From: Brasilonema sennae CENA114
GTDB taxonomy: Bacteria > Cyanobacteriota > Cyanobacteriia > Cyanobacteriales > Nostocaceae
Length of the DNA stretch: 64,000 nt
Direction of reading: 5' to 3'
Assembly (NCBI RefSeq): GCF_006968745.1
Contig: NZ_CP030118.1
Span: forward strand, 2,616,654-2,680,653
The translations under genes were made by a program, and so were the position numbers. Under the pieces are notes generated by a model. That model was not told where the DNA came from and made no database searches. It saw only the letters and a program-made list of their open reading frames with translations. Of this stretch, positions 55,663 to 64,000 are shown in pieces (position 1 is the stretch's first letter; every line of letters starts with the position of its first letter).

Positions 55663-56148
55663 GATAAAACCTCCGAATGCCTCCCCCGCGCTGGGAGACA
55701 AACTCGCCAGATCAGAGGAGGTTAGTACTGCCGTCTTGTGGACTTTTGTCCATAAAATCTCAGAAATTCAACATCGATTACCAATACAATGGCATCGCTA
55801 ATTAATAATCCTAACCTGGAACAGTGTAATCTGGTAGATATCAAAAGTCAGAAAAAGAAAGTTCTATTCCACTTGAGTTGAATTTTTTCTCACCCTGATG
55901 CCTATTGATTTCTGTAGATTTTACTACTCTGAGTGTCTGTGTCAAGCGTACAAGTTTCTTTTAATGGAAATTTTTTTAAGTAAAAATATTTACTGTCGGC
56001 TACTCATAACATGATTTGTCTGGCAAAAATTTTTACTTTTGGCTGTGATCGCAAAAACTGCATTTGCGTACTTTTTCCAGATTCATTCTTTTTTTGTATG
56101 TTTTGTTACATTTTTCGCTCAATTTTATAATTAGAAGAGCACAAATTT
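55663..56148. other. intergenic region upstream of mgtE
   Basis: 486 bp of AT-rich DNA. It should contain the mgtE promoter and could carry a Mg-responsive leader, but I see no recognisable riboswitch fold, ORF or RNA gene. Confidence 0.35.
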
Positions 56149-56273
56149 TAGAACACCGATTCACTAATCCCAAAAACCCGGTTTCTGTTACTGGGAAGAC
56201 CGAAGTTTCGTTAACTCAACAGGAAAAAACCGGGTTTTTTAGTCACAATTATGAATACTGAATCGGTGTTCTA
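56149..56273. mobile_element. nested-palindrome MITE-like element, 125 bp
   Basis: Perfect 15-bp terminal inverted repeats TAGAACACCGATTCA and TGAATCGGTGTTCTA enclose an inner pair, AAAAACCCGGTTTCT and AAAAACCGGGTTTTTT. The interior has no coding capacity. The inner pair belongs to the AAACCCGGTTTCTT palindrome family also seen at 32665-32693. Confidence 0.65.
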
Positions 56274-57282
56274 GGGCGGGCATTGCCTATAAAAACCTGT
56301 GTGATAGATATTTATAAGTAGCCCCCTACAACCAAAGATTGTGCGAAGATGATCCTATGAGGAATACTAAATTTTAGTTTTTATACAACAATTTGCTGAA
56401 ATGAGCTATTGGCATGTATAGCGGTTCTCACTTCGGTGCAATACAGTCGTCACCTCACCCCGCATAAGCTTCCGCAAACGCTCCCCTCTCCGGAGTTCGG
56501 AGAGGGGTTGGGGAGCCAGTGCCCTTCGGGTATCTCCTGCCCAGACGCTACGCGTATCTCCTACGGAGACGCTGCGCGTAAGTCCCAAAGGGACACGCTT
56601 ACGCGAACGCTCTTAGCGTGCGCTTGCGCTTACGCAGTCGCCTCTGTCGGGAGACCCCTTCGGGTTCGCCAGATGCCTGCGGAGGGAGACCCTCCCGCAG
56701 CACTGGTCTCACCTCCTGCAGCGCTGTCTCACCGTGGGCGGGTCCCCCGACTTGAGGCACCTGGCGTGGTGAGGTTGAAAAATGTACTTCATGCAAACGA
56801 GAACTGCTATAACTCCACTGGTATCAATTCAGTCGTGCAGTTGACTTTGACTTGGGAATAAACAACTTTTAGTAATTGAGAATTATTTTGCTTTTCAGGT
56901 ATAAACAGATATTAACTCCTTCTAAAAAAATGATAATTAGATATCTGTTTTATGTTTTGAAAAACTACAATTTTTCTAGCGATTTCCTACGTGTCTATGA
57001 CCCTTATGTAGAAGTTTATTCTTATGGAGTATTAATAAAACTAATTTTCAGAACAAGAGAAAGTCGTCTAATAGCTGATAAATATTTGAAAAAATTTGAC
57101 ATTTCGAGTATCTTTCTCTAAAAATGGAGAAGCTAACTTGTATCTTGACAGGAGACGACAATTCATTTCTCATTTCGATCCACAAAACAAGTGCCTACTA
57201 CAAAGGTAGTTTTGGCTTTGCTGACATAATTTACTTCACGATCTCAGGGTTGCATTCGGTGAAACAACGTAACAAATTAACT
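56274..57282. other. repeat-rich region upstream of the GH15 gene
   Basis: About 1 kb without a supported gene. From 56440 to 56780 it is a mosaic of GC-rich repeats (TATCTCCTACGGAGACGCTG, ACGCTTACGCGAACGCTCTT, TTGCGCTTACGCAGTCGCC). The rest is AT-rich; an 81-codon frame at 56876-57121 is basic and hydrophobic by composition and has no recognisable family. The GH15 frame is open back to 57124 but that part looks like leader. Confidence 0.45.
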
Positions 57283-60200
57283 ATGAAAACAGCCACTCAA
57301 CTACAAGCTCGTCTTGAATGTTATTATCAGCAAATCAAGACAATTATCCTTACCCGTCAAAACCCAATTACAGGTTTGCTACCAGCAAGCACAGCGATAA
57401 CTGCCCACGGAGATTACACTGATGCTTGGGTACGTGATAACGTTTACAGCATTCTGGCAGTTTGGGGGTTGGCGATCGCCTACCGGAAAGTTGATGATGA
57501 CAAGGGACGCACATATGAGCTAGAACATAGCGTCGTTAAGTTGATGCGGGGTTTGTTATTTGCTATGATGCGCCAAAGCGCTAAATTAGAGCAATTCAAG
57601 CACACTCAATCTTCGTTGGATGCTTTACACGCTAAGTACAACACTGCTACGGGTGATATTGTTGTTGGTGATGACGAATGGGGACATTTGCAATTAGATG
57701 CCACATCAATATTTATTCTGATATTGGCGCAAATGACTGCTTCAGGATTGCAGATCATTTACACATTTGATGAAGTGAATTTCGTCCAAAATTTAGTTTA
57801 CTATATTGGACGGGCGTATCGTACTCCAGATTTCGGTATTTGGGAACGAGGTAATAAAATTAATCATGGCAATGCAGAATTGAATGCCAGTTCTGTAGGT
57901 ATGGCAAAAGCTGCATTGGAAGCGATTAATGGTTTGGATTTATTTGGTGTACACGGTTGTCAAGCATCGGTGATTCATGCGCTGCCAGATGAAATCGCTC
58001 GTGCCAGGATTACGCTAGAATCTCTATTACCTAGAGAATCGTCTTCAAAAGAAATCGATGCCGCGTTGTTGAGCGTTATTGGTTTTCCAGCATTTGCTGT
58101 AGAAGATGTAGATCTGCGGGAACGTACCCACAACGATATTATCAATAAACTCGAAGGAAAATACGGCTGCAAGCGCTTCCTGCGTGATGGACACCAAACA
58201 GTTTTAGAAGACAAAAACCGCTTACACTACGAACCATTAGAACTCAAACAATTCGAGCAAATTGAGTGTGAATGGCCTTTATTTTTCACCTATTTATTTC
58301 TAGATGGTTTGTTTCGTGGCGAACAAGAACAAGTGAAACATTACCAAGAGCGTTTAGAATCTTTATTGATTGAGCGTGATGGTTTGCATCTAGTTCCAGA
58401 ACTTTATTATCTCCCAGAAGAATCTATAGAGGCAGAGAAGTTAGCACCTCAAACTCAGCCACGTTTACCTAACGAAAATGTTCCGCTCGTATGGGCGCAG
58501 AGTTTGTATTTTCTAGGTCAAATGTTAAGTGAAGGATTGATAGCAGTTGGAGATATTGACCCTTTGGGAAGATATTTATGCGTAGGAAAAAACCAGCAAG
58601 CTGTCGTACAAATCGCTTTACTTGCAGAAGATGAAGATTTACAAGCCAAACTGGCAGTTCATGGAATTGAGACACAAACACCCAAACAAGTCGAACCAAT
58701 TCAGGTTCGACTCGCAGAGGATCTTTCAGCTATTTATACCCAAGTTGGACGCAACGATAAACTTGGTTTAACAGGACGTCCAGTGCGACGTTTGAGAAGT
58801 CTCACAACATCTAAGATTTTTCGTATTCGTGGGGAGACAGTTGTTTTTCTGCCCTCGGTTTTGGACTCTCAAGTGTTTTACTTAACTCTTGATTACCATT
58901 TTCTGGTTTATCAAATTAGAAGTGAACTTGCTTATATCCAAAAATATTGGATTGATTTAGGGCGTCCTATCCTGACTTTAATGTTGACTCATACCATGTT
59001 GGAAACAGGTAGTGAGGCATTACTTGCTCTGATGCAAGAACTAAATAACGGCATTTGTAACGGTGTACGGGTAAAATTGGGGCGTCTTAATCAGTTGATG
59101 TTGACTGCTGGAACACAACGGATTGATTTTCTTCAAGATGATTTTGAATATTCTCTATCTTCCATCAAAGATACTGCGCCTCGCTGCTCGTATCTAATTT
59201 ACAATCCAGAAGGAAATTGGCCCTTAAAACATACTCAAGAATTTAAAATGGAGTGCGAAACAACCTTAAAATTGTTGCTCTCCTCTTTACGTTCATCGGA
59301 AAATCTCTACGAGCAAATAGAATTATTGCAGACTTTGGTTCGTTTGGAAGGGTTAGAATTTGATACAGGCTTTGGCGGAGCAGAAAATCCCGTAACTGTG
59401 GCAGATTTGCTGGATGAAGTTTACACTAAAGCAGGCGATTCCGGCATTTGGGCAGTTGTGCGTCGTGCTGCAGGGTTGCGACAAATGAGCGATATCGGCT
59501 TGTCGGACGTAGTCACAAGTATTGTGGTGCGGGGTAAGCAAGTTGCTGTGGGTAAGTCTTACAGCGAAGATTCACTCATCACTATTCCTCTGTCGCACAG
59601 CGAAATTGTTGAGAAAATAAATGACTATTGTCGGGAAGATATAAGCGATCGCGTTCTGACTCAAGAAGTTCTGATTTATCTGAGTGCTTTAATCAAGACA
59701 GAACCAGAACTGTTTAAAGGACTACTCACCCTCAGAATTGGTTACATGATTCTGTTGATTACCAGCGAACTGGTGCAAGAGTTAAACCTTACTCAGGATG
59801 AGGCTTATGAACACCTTATGCAACTGTCACCTTCGGAAGTTCAAACACGAGTACGTCAGGTATTATTTGAATACGTCAACTTGAGTCAGCTATTACGTCA
59901 GCAAGAATCTCTGCACCTCAAACAAAAAGAAAGTGACATAGATTGGATCGTGGTACCAGCTTCAGGAGATGAAATAGATGTACCATCCGGCGGTTGGCGA
60001 CGGTTCCGCCAAGCTGAGGGAGCAACAGGACGTGTTCCAAAAGACTTTTTCAAGCAGGTTTGGCTAGTGATGGAACATTGCAAAGGGTTGGTGATTGGCG
60101 ATAAGCTAGAACGCCGCAACCGTTTGGATAGCGAAGTCATTTTGTCAGAAATGACAGCAGGAGAAAAGAATTTTGCCTTGCAAGTAGAGCATTTGCTAAA

Positions 60201-60498
60201 TAAAATAGAGGCTCCCGAATACCGACAAGTTAATATTGAGGCGTTGACGGAATTAGCAGCAGTTGCATCCAACAACCCCAACTTACAAATTGAAGAATAT
60301 ATCGTGTTGGATGTGTTAATCGGTCACGCCGTGCGATTAGCATGGTTAGAGAGTCATCCGAAAAGGGGCGATCGCTATGATGAAGATAAAGCCAATGCAT
60401 GGCGATCATTCTACAACACCTCTCCAAAAGAGTGTGCTAGCTATATTCTGAAAGCGTTCCGCTTCTTGATAGAGTTTGGGCAAAATATAGCAGCTTAA
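57283..60498 (+). CDS. GH15 / phosphorylase-kinase-regulatory-subunit-like protein
   Basis: About 1071 residues from the ATG at 57283 (MKTATQLQARLECYYQQIKT); an ATG 53 codons upstream is in frame but its sequence does not look like the family. The N-terminal half is a glucoamylase-type (alpha/alpha)6 domain as in PhK alpha/beta subunits: NPITGLLPAS, DYTDAWVRDNVYSILAVWGL, YNTATGDIVVGDDEWGHLQL and DFGIWERGNKINHGNAELNA. The C-terminal half resembles the PhK regulatory region (WRSFYNTSPKECASYILKAF). Bacterial homologues have unknown activity, probably in glucan metabolism. A hairpin terminator follows. Confidence 0.85.
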   Translation: MKTATQLQARLECYYQQIKTIILTRQNPITGLLPASTAITAHGDYTDAWVRDNVYSILAVWGLAIAYRKVDDDKGRTYELEHSVVKLMRGLLFAMMRQSAKLEQFKHTQSSLDALHAKYNTATGDIVVGDDEWGHLQLDATSIFILILAQMTASGLQIIYTFDEVNFVQNLVYYIGRAYRTPDFGIWERGNKINHGNAELNASSVGMAKAALEAINGLDLFGVHGCQASVIHALPDEIARARITLESLLPRESSSKEIDAALLSVIGFPAFAVEDVDLRERTHNDIINKLEGKYGCKRFLRDGHQTVLEDKNRLHYEPLELKQFEQIECEWPLFFTYLFLDGLFRGEQEQVKHYQERLESLLIERDGLHLVPELYYLPEESIEAEKLAPQTQPRLPNENVPLVWAQSLYFLGQMLSEGLIAVGDIDPLGRYLCVGKNQQAVVQIALLAEDEDLQAKLAVHGIETQTPKQVEPIQVRLAEDLSAIYTQVGRNDKLGLTGRPVRRLRSLTTSKIFRIRGETVVFLPSVLDSQVFYLTLDYHFLVYQIRSELAYIQKYWIDLGRPILTLMLTHTMLETGSEALLALMQELNNGICNGVRVKLGRLNQLMLTAGTQRIDFLQDDFEYSLSSIKDTAPRCSYLIYNPEGNWPLKHTQEFKMECETTLKLLLSSLRSSENLYEQIELLQTLVRLEGLEFDTGFGGAENPVTVADLLDEVYTKAGDSGIWAVVRRAAGLRQMSDIGLSDVVTSIVVRGKQVAVGKSYSEDSLITIPLSHSEIVEKINDYCREDISDRVLTQEVLIYLSALIKTEPELFKGLLTLRIGYMILLITSELVQELNLTQDEAYEHLMQLSPSEVQTRVRQVLFEYVNLSQLLRQQESLHLKQKESDIDWIVVPASGDEIDVPSGGWRRFRQAEGATGRVPKDFFKQVWLVMEHCKGLVIGDKLERRNRLDSEVILSEMTAGEKNFALQVEHLLNKIEAPEYRQVNIEALTELAAVASNNPNLQIEEYIVLDVLIGHAVRLAWLESHPKRGDRYDEDKANAWRSFYNTSPKECASYILKAFRFLIEFGQNIAA

Positions 60499-60515
60499 GT
60501 CTGAAGTGGGTATAG

Positions 60516-60547
60516 GGTGCGTTACCGCTGCGTTAACGCACCTTTTT
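60516..60547 (+). terminator. rho-independent terminator of the GH15 gene
   Basis: GGTGCGTTA and TAACGCACC form a 9-bp stem directly followed by TTTTT, 18 bases after the stop codon. Confidence 0.8.
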
Positions 60548-60886
60548 AAAGCAAAAGCTGTGAATTAAAGACTCTCCGAGATAGAAACAAAAATATGAAT
60601 CAACTAACAATAGAACAATTGGATTTACTCCAGAATACTTTACGCCTTGCAGGGCAATTGTGAAACATACTACCTCAGCTACACTGACCAAATGCACCTG
60701 CGCAAGCTATAACATTAAGGGGGATTAAACCCAAGTTTTGGTATCAAATAATCTCTCATAAAATATAAAAAGTGTTTCTTGTACCACACCTCTGTAAGGA
60801 TGTTTGGAAAGTGTCGTCTTGTACCAAGATTTATCGGCGAGTTCCCTAAATCCTCGGTGCCTTGAGAGCATTCTAATCTTGTGAAC

Positions 60887-60935
60887 CTAATGCGAGCCGG
60901 AAAACTCGCATTAGTACACGAGCTTTCCGGCTCGC
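60887..60935. repeat. two mutually exclusive hairpins
   Basis: Hairpin A: CTAATGCGAG (60887-60896) with CTCGCATTAG (60905-60914). Hairpin B: GCGAGCCGGAAA (60892-60903) with TTTCCGGCTCGC (60924-60935). The left arms overlap, so only one can form at a time. Confidence 0.65.
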
Positions 60936-61058
60936 ACTGCATTTAGGATGTTTCCGGATGCGGTTGGGAGGTAAAGGGAAATCTAAATGGTGTATTTGTT
61001 GACAACAATACTTCTCAAACATCCTGTTCTGAGATTGTGCCAGCTACATTTTGAAAGC

Positions 61059-61095
61059 TTTTCGTAATTTTCTTTAGGTAAGAAAATTACGAAAA
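61059..61095. repeat. perfect 16-bp inverted repeat upstream of the psiE-like gene
   Basis: TTTTCGTAATTTTCTT and AAGAAAATTACGAAAA around TAGGT. The symmetry and position, about 130 bp before the gene, would fit an operator or a bidirectional terminator. Confidence 0.65.
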
Positions 61096-61226
61096 AGATC
61101 GTTTGGGAATATTTTGCAAGCAATCGTAAATAATTTTTGTTCAAAGCTTGCCACTCATAGAATTCTCAAAAAAACTCTAGTTCTTGTTAATAACATTAGG
61201 TGGACTGACTAATTTGCTCTGTAGTT

Positions 61227-61790
61227 GTGCCGGTGGAAATGAAAATGCAAAAAAAAAAGCGCCAGAAGAGTCAATATTTATTTCACAATCGCTGGATTGA
61301 CAGACAACGAATTGTTCGCAACATGGAGGCTTTCCAAGACTTAATTGTGATTGTCCTGTGTTTGAGTTTGTTTGCCTACATGGTTATGCAACTGTGGGAG
61401 ATATTTACCCAGCTTACAGTGCCATTAAATCATCAACAAGTGACTGCAAAAATACTATTTTTGTTGATTTTGGTCGAATTATTCCGACTTCTAATGGTTT
61501 ACTTGCAGGAGCATAGCATTGCTGTAGGAGTAGCAGTGGAGGTGTCAATAGTATCTGTACTACGAGAAGTCATTGTTCACGGAGCACTGGAAATTACTTG
61601 GGTTCAGGCTGCATCAATTTGTGGTTTACTGTTGATTCTGGCTGCGCTACTGCTAGTTTGTGCTAAGACACCACACATGGATTACATGATTAGTAAGACT
61701 AACCATAGCGCTCTTAACCACAGTGATGATGAGGAACAGGAAAACGGGAATAAAATGTCACATTCAACTCAATATGAGGAGATTGTTTAG
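61227..61790 (+). CDS. PsiE-family membrane protein
   Basis: 187 residues. A basic N-terminus (KMQKKKRQKSQYLFHNRW) is followed by four membrane helices (LIVIVLCLSLFAYMVMQLW; ILFLLILVELFRLLMVYLQ; VAVEVSIVSVLREVIVHGAL; ASICGLLLILAALLLVCAKT) in the pattern of the phosphate-starvation-inducible PsiE family, whose function is unknown. GTG at 61227 opens the frame; ATG codons at 61239 and 61245 are alternatives. The C-terminal tail is acidic and His-containing. Confidence 0.75.
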   Translation: MPVEMKMQKKKRQKSQYLFHNRWIDRQRIVRNMEAFQDLIVIVLCLSLFAYMVMQLWEIFTQLTVPLNHQQVTAKILFLLILVELFRLLMVYLQEHSIAVGVAVEVSIVSVLREVIVHGALEITWVQAASICGLLLILAALLLVCAKTPHMDYMISKTNHSALNHSDDEEQENGNKMSHSTQYEEIV

Positions 61791-61883
61791 AGGTAGAAGC
61801 TATTTTTATTTCATTTTCTTGTCTACCTAAAAATGGATGCTCACGGTGATTGTTGTTAGAGTTTCTTGTAAATAAGTTGACAT

Positions 61884-61918
61884 AATTCCAGACTATACTG
61901 CAAGGTATGTCTGGAATT
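61884..61918. terminator. hairpin downstream of the psiE-like gene
   Basis: AATTCCAGACTATAC and GTATGTCTGGAATT pair with one bulged base and are followed by TTTTC. Probably the terminator of the psiE-like gene. Confidence 0.5.
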
Positions 61919-62167
61919 TTCAAATTCATCTATGCCAAACTTGGTGAAAGCGTAACAAATAGTACTTTTAAATTCTGAATAAACACTCTTGGGTGAGGGA
62001 GTGAGGAAAGTGTTGGTTTCATCCATAACGGGTTGCAATCCCCAGCAGTGGAGGGCTTTAAACAAACTTTAAGAAGATTAGACAATATTTTATTGATTAT
62101 TCCTGGACAGTAACAATTTAGTTGTTTAGGTTAGATGTAATATACTTAAGCATACGTAAGTCAAATA

Positions 62168-62572
62168 ATGACAGATAATCATAACGAAGAACTGAAAGAT
62201 AAAGTAGAAGGTACAGCATTAGTAGCTGGAGGAACTATAGCTGGTGTTAGTGTATCCGCAATCGTTGGCGGTATGGGATTAGTTGGAGGTTTTGGAGGCG
62301 TAGCAATCGGCATGGCTCCTGTGACTGCTGCTGGTGCAGTTATTGGCACCGCTGCTTATGGGGCTAAGAAGGCAATAGAAGAGGGAGACGCCACAGCTAT
62401 AGGTGCAGTCGCAGGAGGAGCAGCAGTTGGAGTCGGAGTTTCTGCTGTGGTTGGAGGTATGGGTTTAGCAGTTGGAGGAACTGCTGTCGCTATTGGTGCT
62501 GCGCCGGTTGTAGCAGCTGGTGCAGTAGTTGGACTAGCTGCTTATGGTTTGAAAAAGCTGTTTGATAAGTAA
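62168..62572 (+). CDS. glycine-zipper membrane protein (duplicated repeat)
   Basis: 134 residues. After a charged N-terminus ([20 protein letters not shown]) come two copies of a Gly/Ala/Val-rich block: [20 protein letters not shown] to [13 protein letters not shown], and [20 protein letters not shown] to [11 protein letters not shown]. GxxxG-type spacing (glycine zipper) predicts tightly packed membrane helices, as in small pore-forming or membrane-inserting proteins. Its stop codon overlaps the ATG of the HNH gene by one base, so the two are translationally coupled. A related protein begins at 63898. No function is known. Confidence 0.75.
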   Translation: MTDNHNEELKDKVEGTALVAGGTIAGVSVSAIVGGMGLVGGFGGVAIGMAPVTAAGAVIGTAAYGAKKAIEEGDATAIGAVAGGAAVGVGVSAVVGGMGLAVGGTAVAIGAAPVVAAGAVVGLAAYGLKKLFDK

Positions 62573-62949
62573 TGACAAGACAGTCCCTCAATCCTGTCCA
62601 AAAATTAGTGCGTGGTGTTATTCGGGATTTGATTCATCAGGCTAACAGTGAAAAGGCTGATAAATCTAAAAAGCCAAAGGTGAAAAAGTCTGCTGCTACC
62701 AAATCCCGAACTAAGTCAAAGCAAGATAGTAGTAAACGCTCCCGCCACATTCCTGCATCAGTTCGTGTGTCGGTTTTACACAAAGACGGTTATAAGTGCG
62801 TTTTTTGTGGTCGCAGTAGTCAGCAAGTGCAATTAGAAGTTGATCATATTGTACCTTTTTCCAAAGGTGGTAGTAATGACCTCAACAATTTGCAAACGTT
62901 GTGTACAGATTGCAATCGTGGGAAAGGAGCGCGTTTCTTGAAAAAGTAA
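62572..62949 (+). CDS. HNH endonuclease-domain protein
   Basis: 125 residues. A long basic N-terminus ([20 protein letters not shown]) leads to a McrA-like HNH domain: [20 protein letters not shown] with the first Cxx[20 protein letters not shown] with Asp-His and the central Asn, and [12 protein letters not shown] with the second CxxC and Asn. All zinc and catalytic residues are present. Starts on the last base of the preceding stop codon. It may cut DNA non-specifically or at a site set by a partner; the basic tail favours DNA binding. Confidence 0.85.
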   Translation: MTRQSLNPVQKLVRGVIRDLIHQANSEKADKSKKPKVKKSAATKSRTKSKQDSSKRSRHIPASVRVSVLHKDGYKCVFCGRSSQQVQLEVDHIVPFSKGGSNDLNNLQTLCTDCNRGKGARFLKK

Positions 62950-62969
62950 GACTGAGTAAAATTAATATT

Positions 62970-63434
62970 ATGTTATTTGATGTTTTTCAAGCAGGAATTA
63001 ACTTATTTCGTGAAGTACATGAAACCAGATGGAATCCTTATGGTTTAGAAAGAGATATTTTACTATTTTTTAGAGATTTCAAAAAATCAATTGACTCCAA
63101 AGACGTACAAAGACTTCAAAGCTTAATCTCTGACAATTATTATAGTAGCTCTTATGTGAACCAGGATAAAAAACAGCTAATTTCCTGGTTTCAGACAGTT
63201 TTCCAAAAAATACCATCGTTTATATATCCTTCTCTAGAAATCGAAATATGTAAAGCACCAGAAGTAAGAAGTAAGGATACAGTTTATCTCGTCATCAGAC
63301 CAACCCTGAATATTCATATTTTAGGAATTAATTTAGCATCTCAACTATTTGGAACTAACAATCGGATAGCTATGCTAATAGAAAGAAATACCAATTCTAG
63401 TTTATTCTTTCTTATCAATATGGAAGAAGTTTGA
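62970..63434 (+). CDS. protein of unknown function, SnoaL/NTF2-like size
   Basis: 154 residues from the ATG at 62970, 20 bp after the HNH gene; the frame is open upstream but overlaps HNH coding sequence. An N-terminal amphipathic part (MLFDVFQAGINLFREVHETR) precedes DILLFFRDFKKSIDSKDVQR and LQSLISDNYYSSSYVNQDKK, a pattern seen in NTF2/SnoaL-like folds, which often appear as immunity proteins or small-molecule binders. The family call is a guess. Same strand as its neighbours and close enough to be in one operon. Confidence 0.55.
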   Translation: MLFDVFQAGINLFREVHETRWNPYGLERDILLFFRDFKKSIDSKDVQRLQSLISDNYYSSSYVNQDKKQLISWFQTVFQKIPSFIYPSLEIEICKAPEVRSKDTVYLVIRPTLNIHILGINLASQLFGTNNRIAMLIERNTNSSLFFLINMEEV

Positions 63435-63521
63435 TAACGAGTTGAAAAAAATAGTTAAAAAACACAAATCATTGGTTAAGTGTGGAAACAAAGTAATATA
63501 ACAACTTGGATAAGGAAAAAC

Positions 63522-63845
63522 ATGGCTTACGTACACGAAATAAAATTCTACATCAGCAGCGAATCTGGCAAGTTAAAAGTAGCTCTCTATGACAGACCTG
63601 CAATTTTTTGCGACGAATTCTGGATCAAGAATGTCGATGCTTCAGAGATGGGTTTCATTTGCATACCAGATGGTTTGAAGCTTGAACAAAAATACAAAGT
63701 AGAAGTACTTGGTATCAAGCCTTTTCATGCTTCTAAGCCGGAATTTGATTTTATTGACAAATGTGCTGAAGCAGCTTTTTACGCAGCTAAACAAGCAGCT
63801 ATGCAGGCAGTAATACCCAATCCGGGTTTACTACCTCCTTTGTGA
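63522..63845 (+). CDS. protein of unknown function
   Basis: 107 residues from the ATG at 63522, chosen for AAGGA five bases upstream; the frame is open 14 codons earlier. The N-terminal half is beta-rich (YVHEIKFYISSESGKLKVAL, FWIKNVDASEMGFICIPDGL); the C-terminal part is an Ala-rich helix (KCAEAAFYAAKQAAMQAVIP) ending in PNPGLLPPL. No family recognised. It lies between the HNH block and a second glycine-zipper gene. Confidence 0.55.
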   Translation: MAYVHEIKFYISSESGKLKVALYDRPAIFCDEFWIKNVDASEMGFICIPDGLKLEQKYKVEVLGIKPFHASKPEFDFIDKCAEAAFYAAKQAAMQAVIPNPGLLPPL

Positions 63846-63897
63846 GCTATGGGGTGTGAGTAGCTTAGGTAACTGAAATTACAGAGGACAAAAATAA

Positions 63898-64000
63898 GTG
63901 ACACACAACTCCAAAACTGGTGCAGCATTTATTGCAGGAGGAACTATAGCAGGTGCTGGTATTTCTGCAACAGTAGGCGGGATGGGATTAGCCGGAGGAT
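63898..64000 (+). CDS. second glycine-zipper protein (3' end outside window)
   Basis: Starts with GTG, with GAGGA nine bases upstream, and reads VTHNSKTGAAFIAGGTIAGA then GISATVGGMGLAGG, matching the first repeat of the protein at 62168 ([19 protein letters not shown]). It runs off the window after 34 codons. The repeated occurrence in one cluster indicates a functional association or tandem duplication. Confidence 0.7.
   Translation, partial: MTHNSKTGAAFIAGGTIAGAGISATVGGMGLAGG

Larger units (their letters stand above)
60548..61226. other. intergenic region with three strong hairpins
   Basis: 679 bp between the GH15 and psiE-like genes. It holds two overlapping alternative hairpins at 60887-60935 and a perfect 16-bp inverted repeat at 61059-61095. 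A 22-codon ORF at about 60595 (MNQLTIEQLDLLQNTLRLAG) looks like a gene scrap. No RNA gene family was recognised. Confidence 0.45.

Noticed and set aside
56409..56861. 150-codon plus-strand ORF upstream of the GH15 gene
   Set aside because: Consists of GC-rich dispersed repeats read through by chance; both strands are open and no domain is recognisable.
56876..57121. 81-codon ORF ending directly before the GH15 frame
   Set aside because: Basic and hydrophobic composition as expected from AT-rich DNA, with no convincing start signal or family.

Overview
The window is cyanobacterial DNA, most likely from a filamentous Nostocales-type genome (the order is my inference). The evidence is a complete beta-carboxysome operon (ccmK2-ccmK1-ccmL-ccmM-ccmN-ccmO) with a RbcR-type regulator, a divergent NDH-1 CO2-uptake operon (ndhF4-ndhD4-cupB), the phycobilisome-degradation genes nblA and nblB, pentapeptide-repeat proteins, PEP-CTERM proteins, an SLH/OprB iron-uptake porin, mycosporine-type ATP-grasp ligases, frequent HIP1 octamers (GCGATCGC), and abundant short tandem and palindromic repeats.

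Layout. 1-3.4 kb: a CHAT caspase-like protease running off the left edge, divergent from a Ser/Thr kinase. 3.8-7.0 kb: nblA, nblB, a CBS-pair protein and an M42 aminopeptidase, all on the minus strand. 7.1-10.6 kb: three pentapeptide-repeat proteins, a small secreted peptide and TenA. 10.7-11.4 kb: the decayed remains of a cyanobacterial-type ilvD. 11.4-14.9 kb: secreted and membrane proteins of unknown function. 15.5-17.2 kb: a cytosolic subtilase followed by a free-standing homologue of its own propeptide. 17.3-23.0 kb: a FAD oxidoreductase, two PEP-motif paralogues and the porin. 23.0-31.2 kb is a rearranged accessory block: an IS605-like end, a broken IS630 transposase, a mysB fragment, two mysC genes with further mysC scraps, and between the two mysC genes a full-length ilvD of gammaproteobacterial type; a 2-oxoglutarate oxygenase follows. 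31.6-36.7 kb: a nucleotidyltransferase, YchF, an Orn/Lys/Arg decarboxylase-like enzyme and an acetyltransferase. 36.9-37.9 kb: a MITE-like element and IS4 and TnpB fragments. 37.9-39.5 kb: a MuiA-like protein. 39.7-52.0 kb: the carbon-concentrating supercluster. 52.2-53.8 kb: a junction where a broken VapBC-type pair meets a broken NACHT/GUN4-type gene. 54.3-61.8 kb: mgtE, a large GH15/phosphorylase-kinase-like protein and a PsiE-like protein. 62.2-64.0 kb: a compact plus-strand cluster of a glycine-zipper membrane protein, an HNH nuclease, two unknown proteins and the start of a second glycine-zipper protein.

How the genes work together. CupB with NdhF4/NdhD4 turns CO2 into cytosolic bicarbonate. 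The carboxysome shell (CcmK, CcmL, CcmO) and the organisers CcmM and CcmN package Rubisco that uses it. NblA and NblB dismantle phycobilisomes during nutrient stress. The mys block is a degraded or dispersed mycosporine locus: the ATP-grasp step is duplicated, the methyltransferase is broken, and mysA and mysD/E are absent from the window.

The most notable observations are: the cyanobacterial ilvD pseudogene together with a foreign full-length ilvD; the protease/free-propeptide pair; the glycine-zipper/HNH cluster at the right edge; and one 32-bp repeat found inside two different disrupted genes. No rRNA, tRNA or CRISPR array was recognised.
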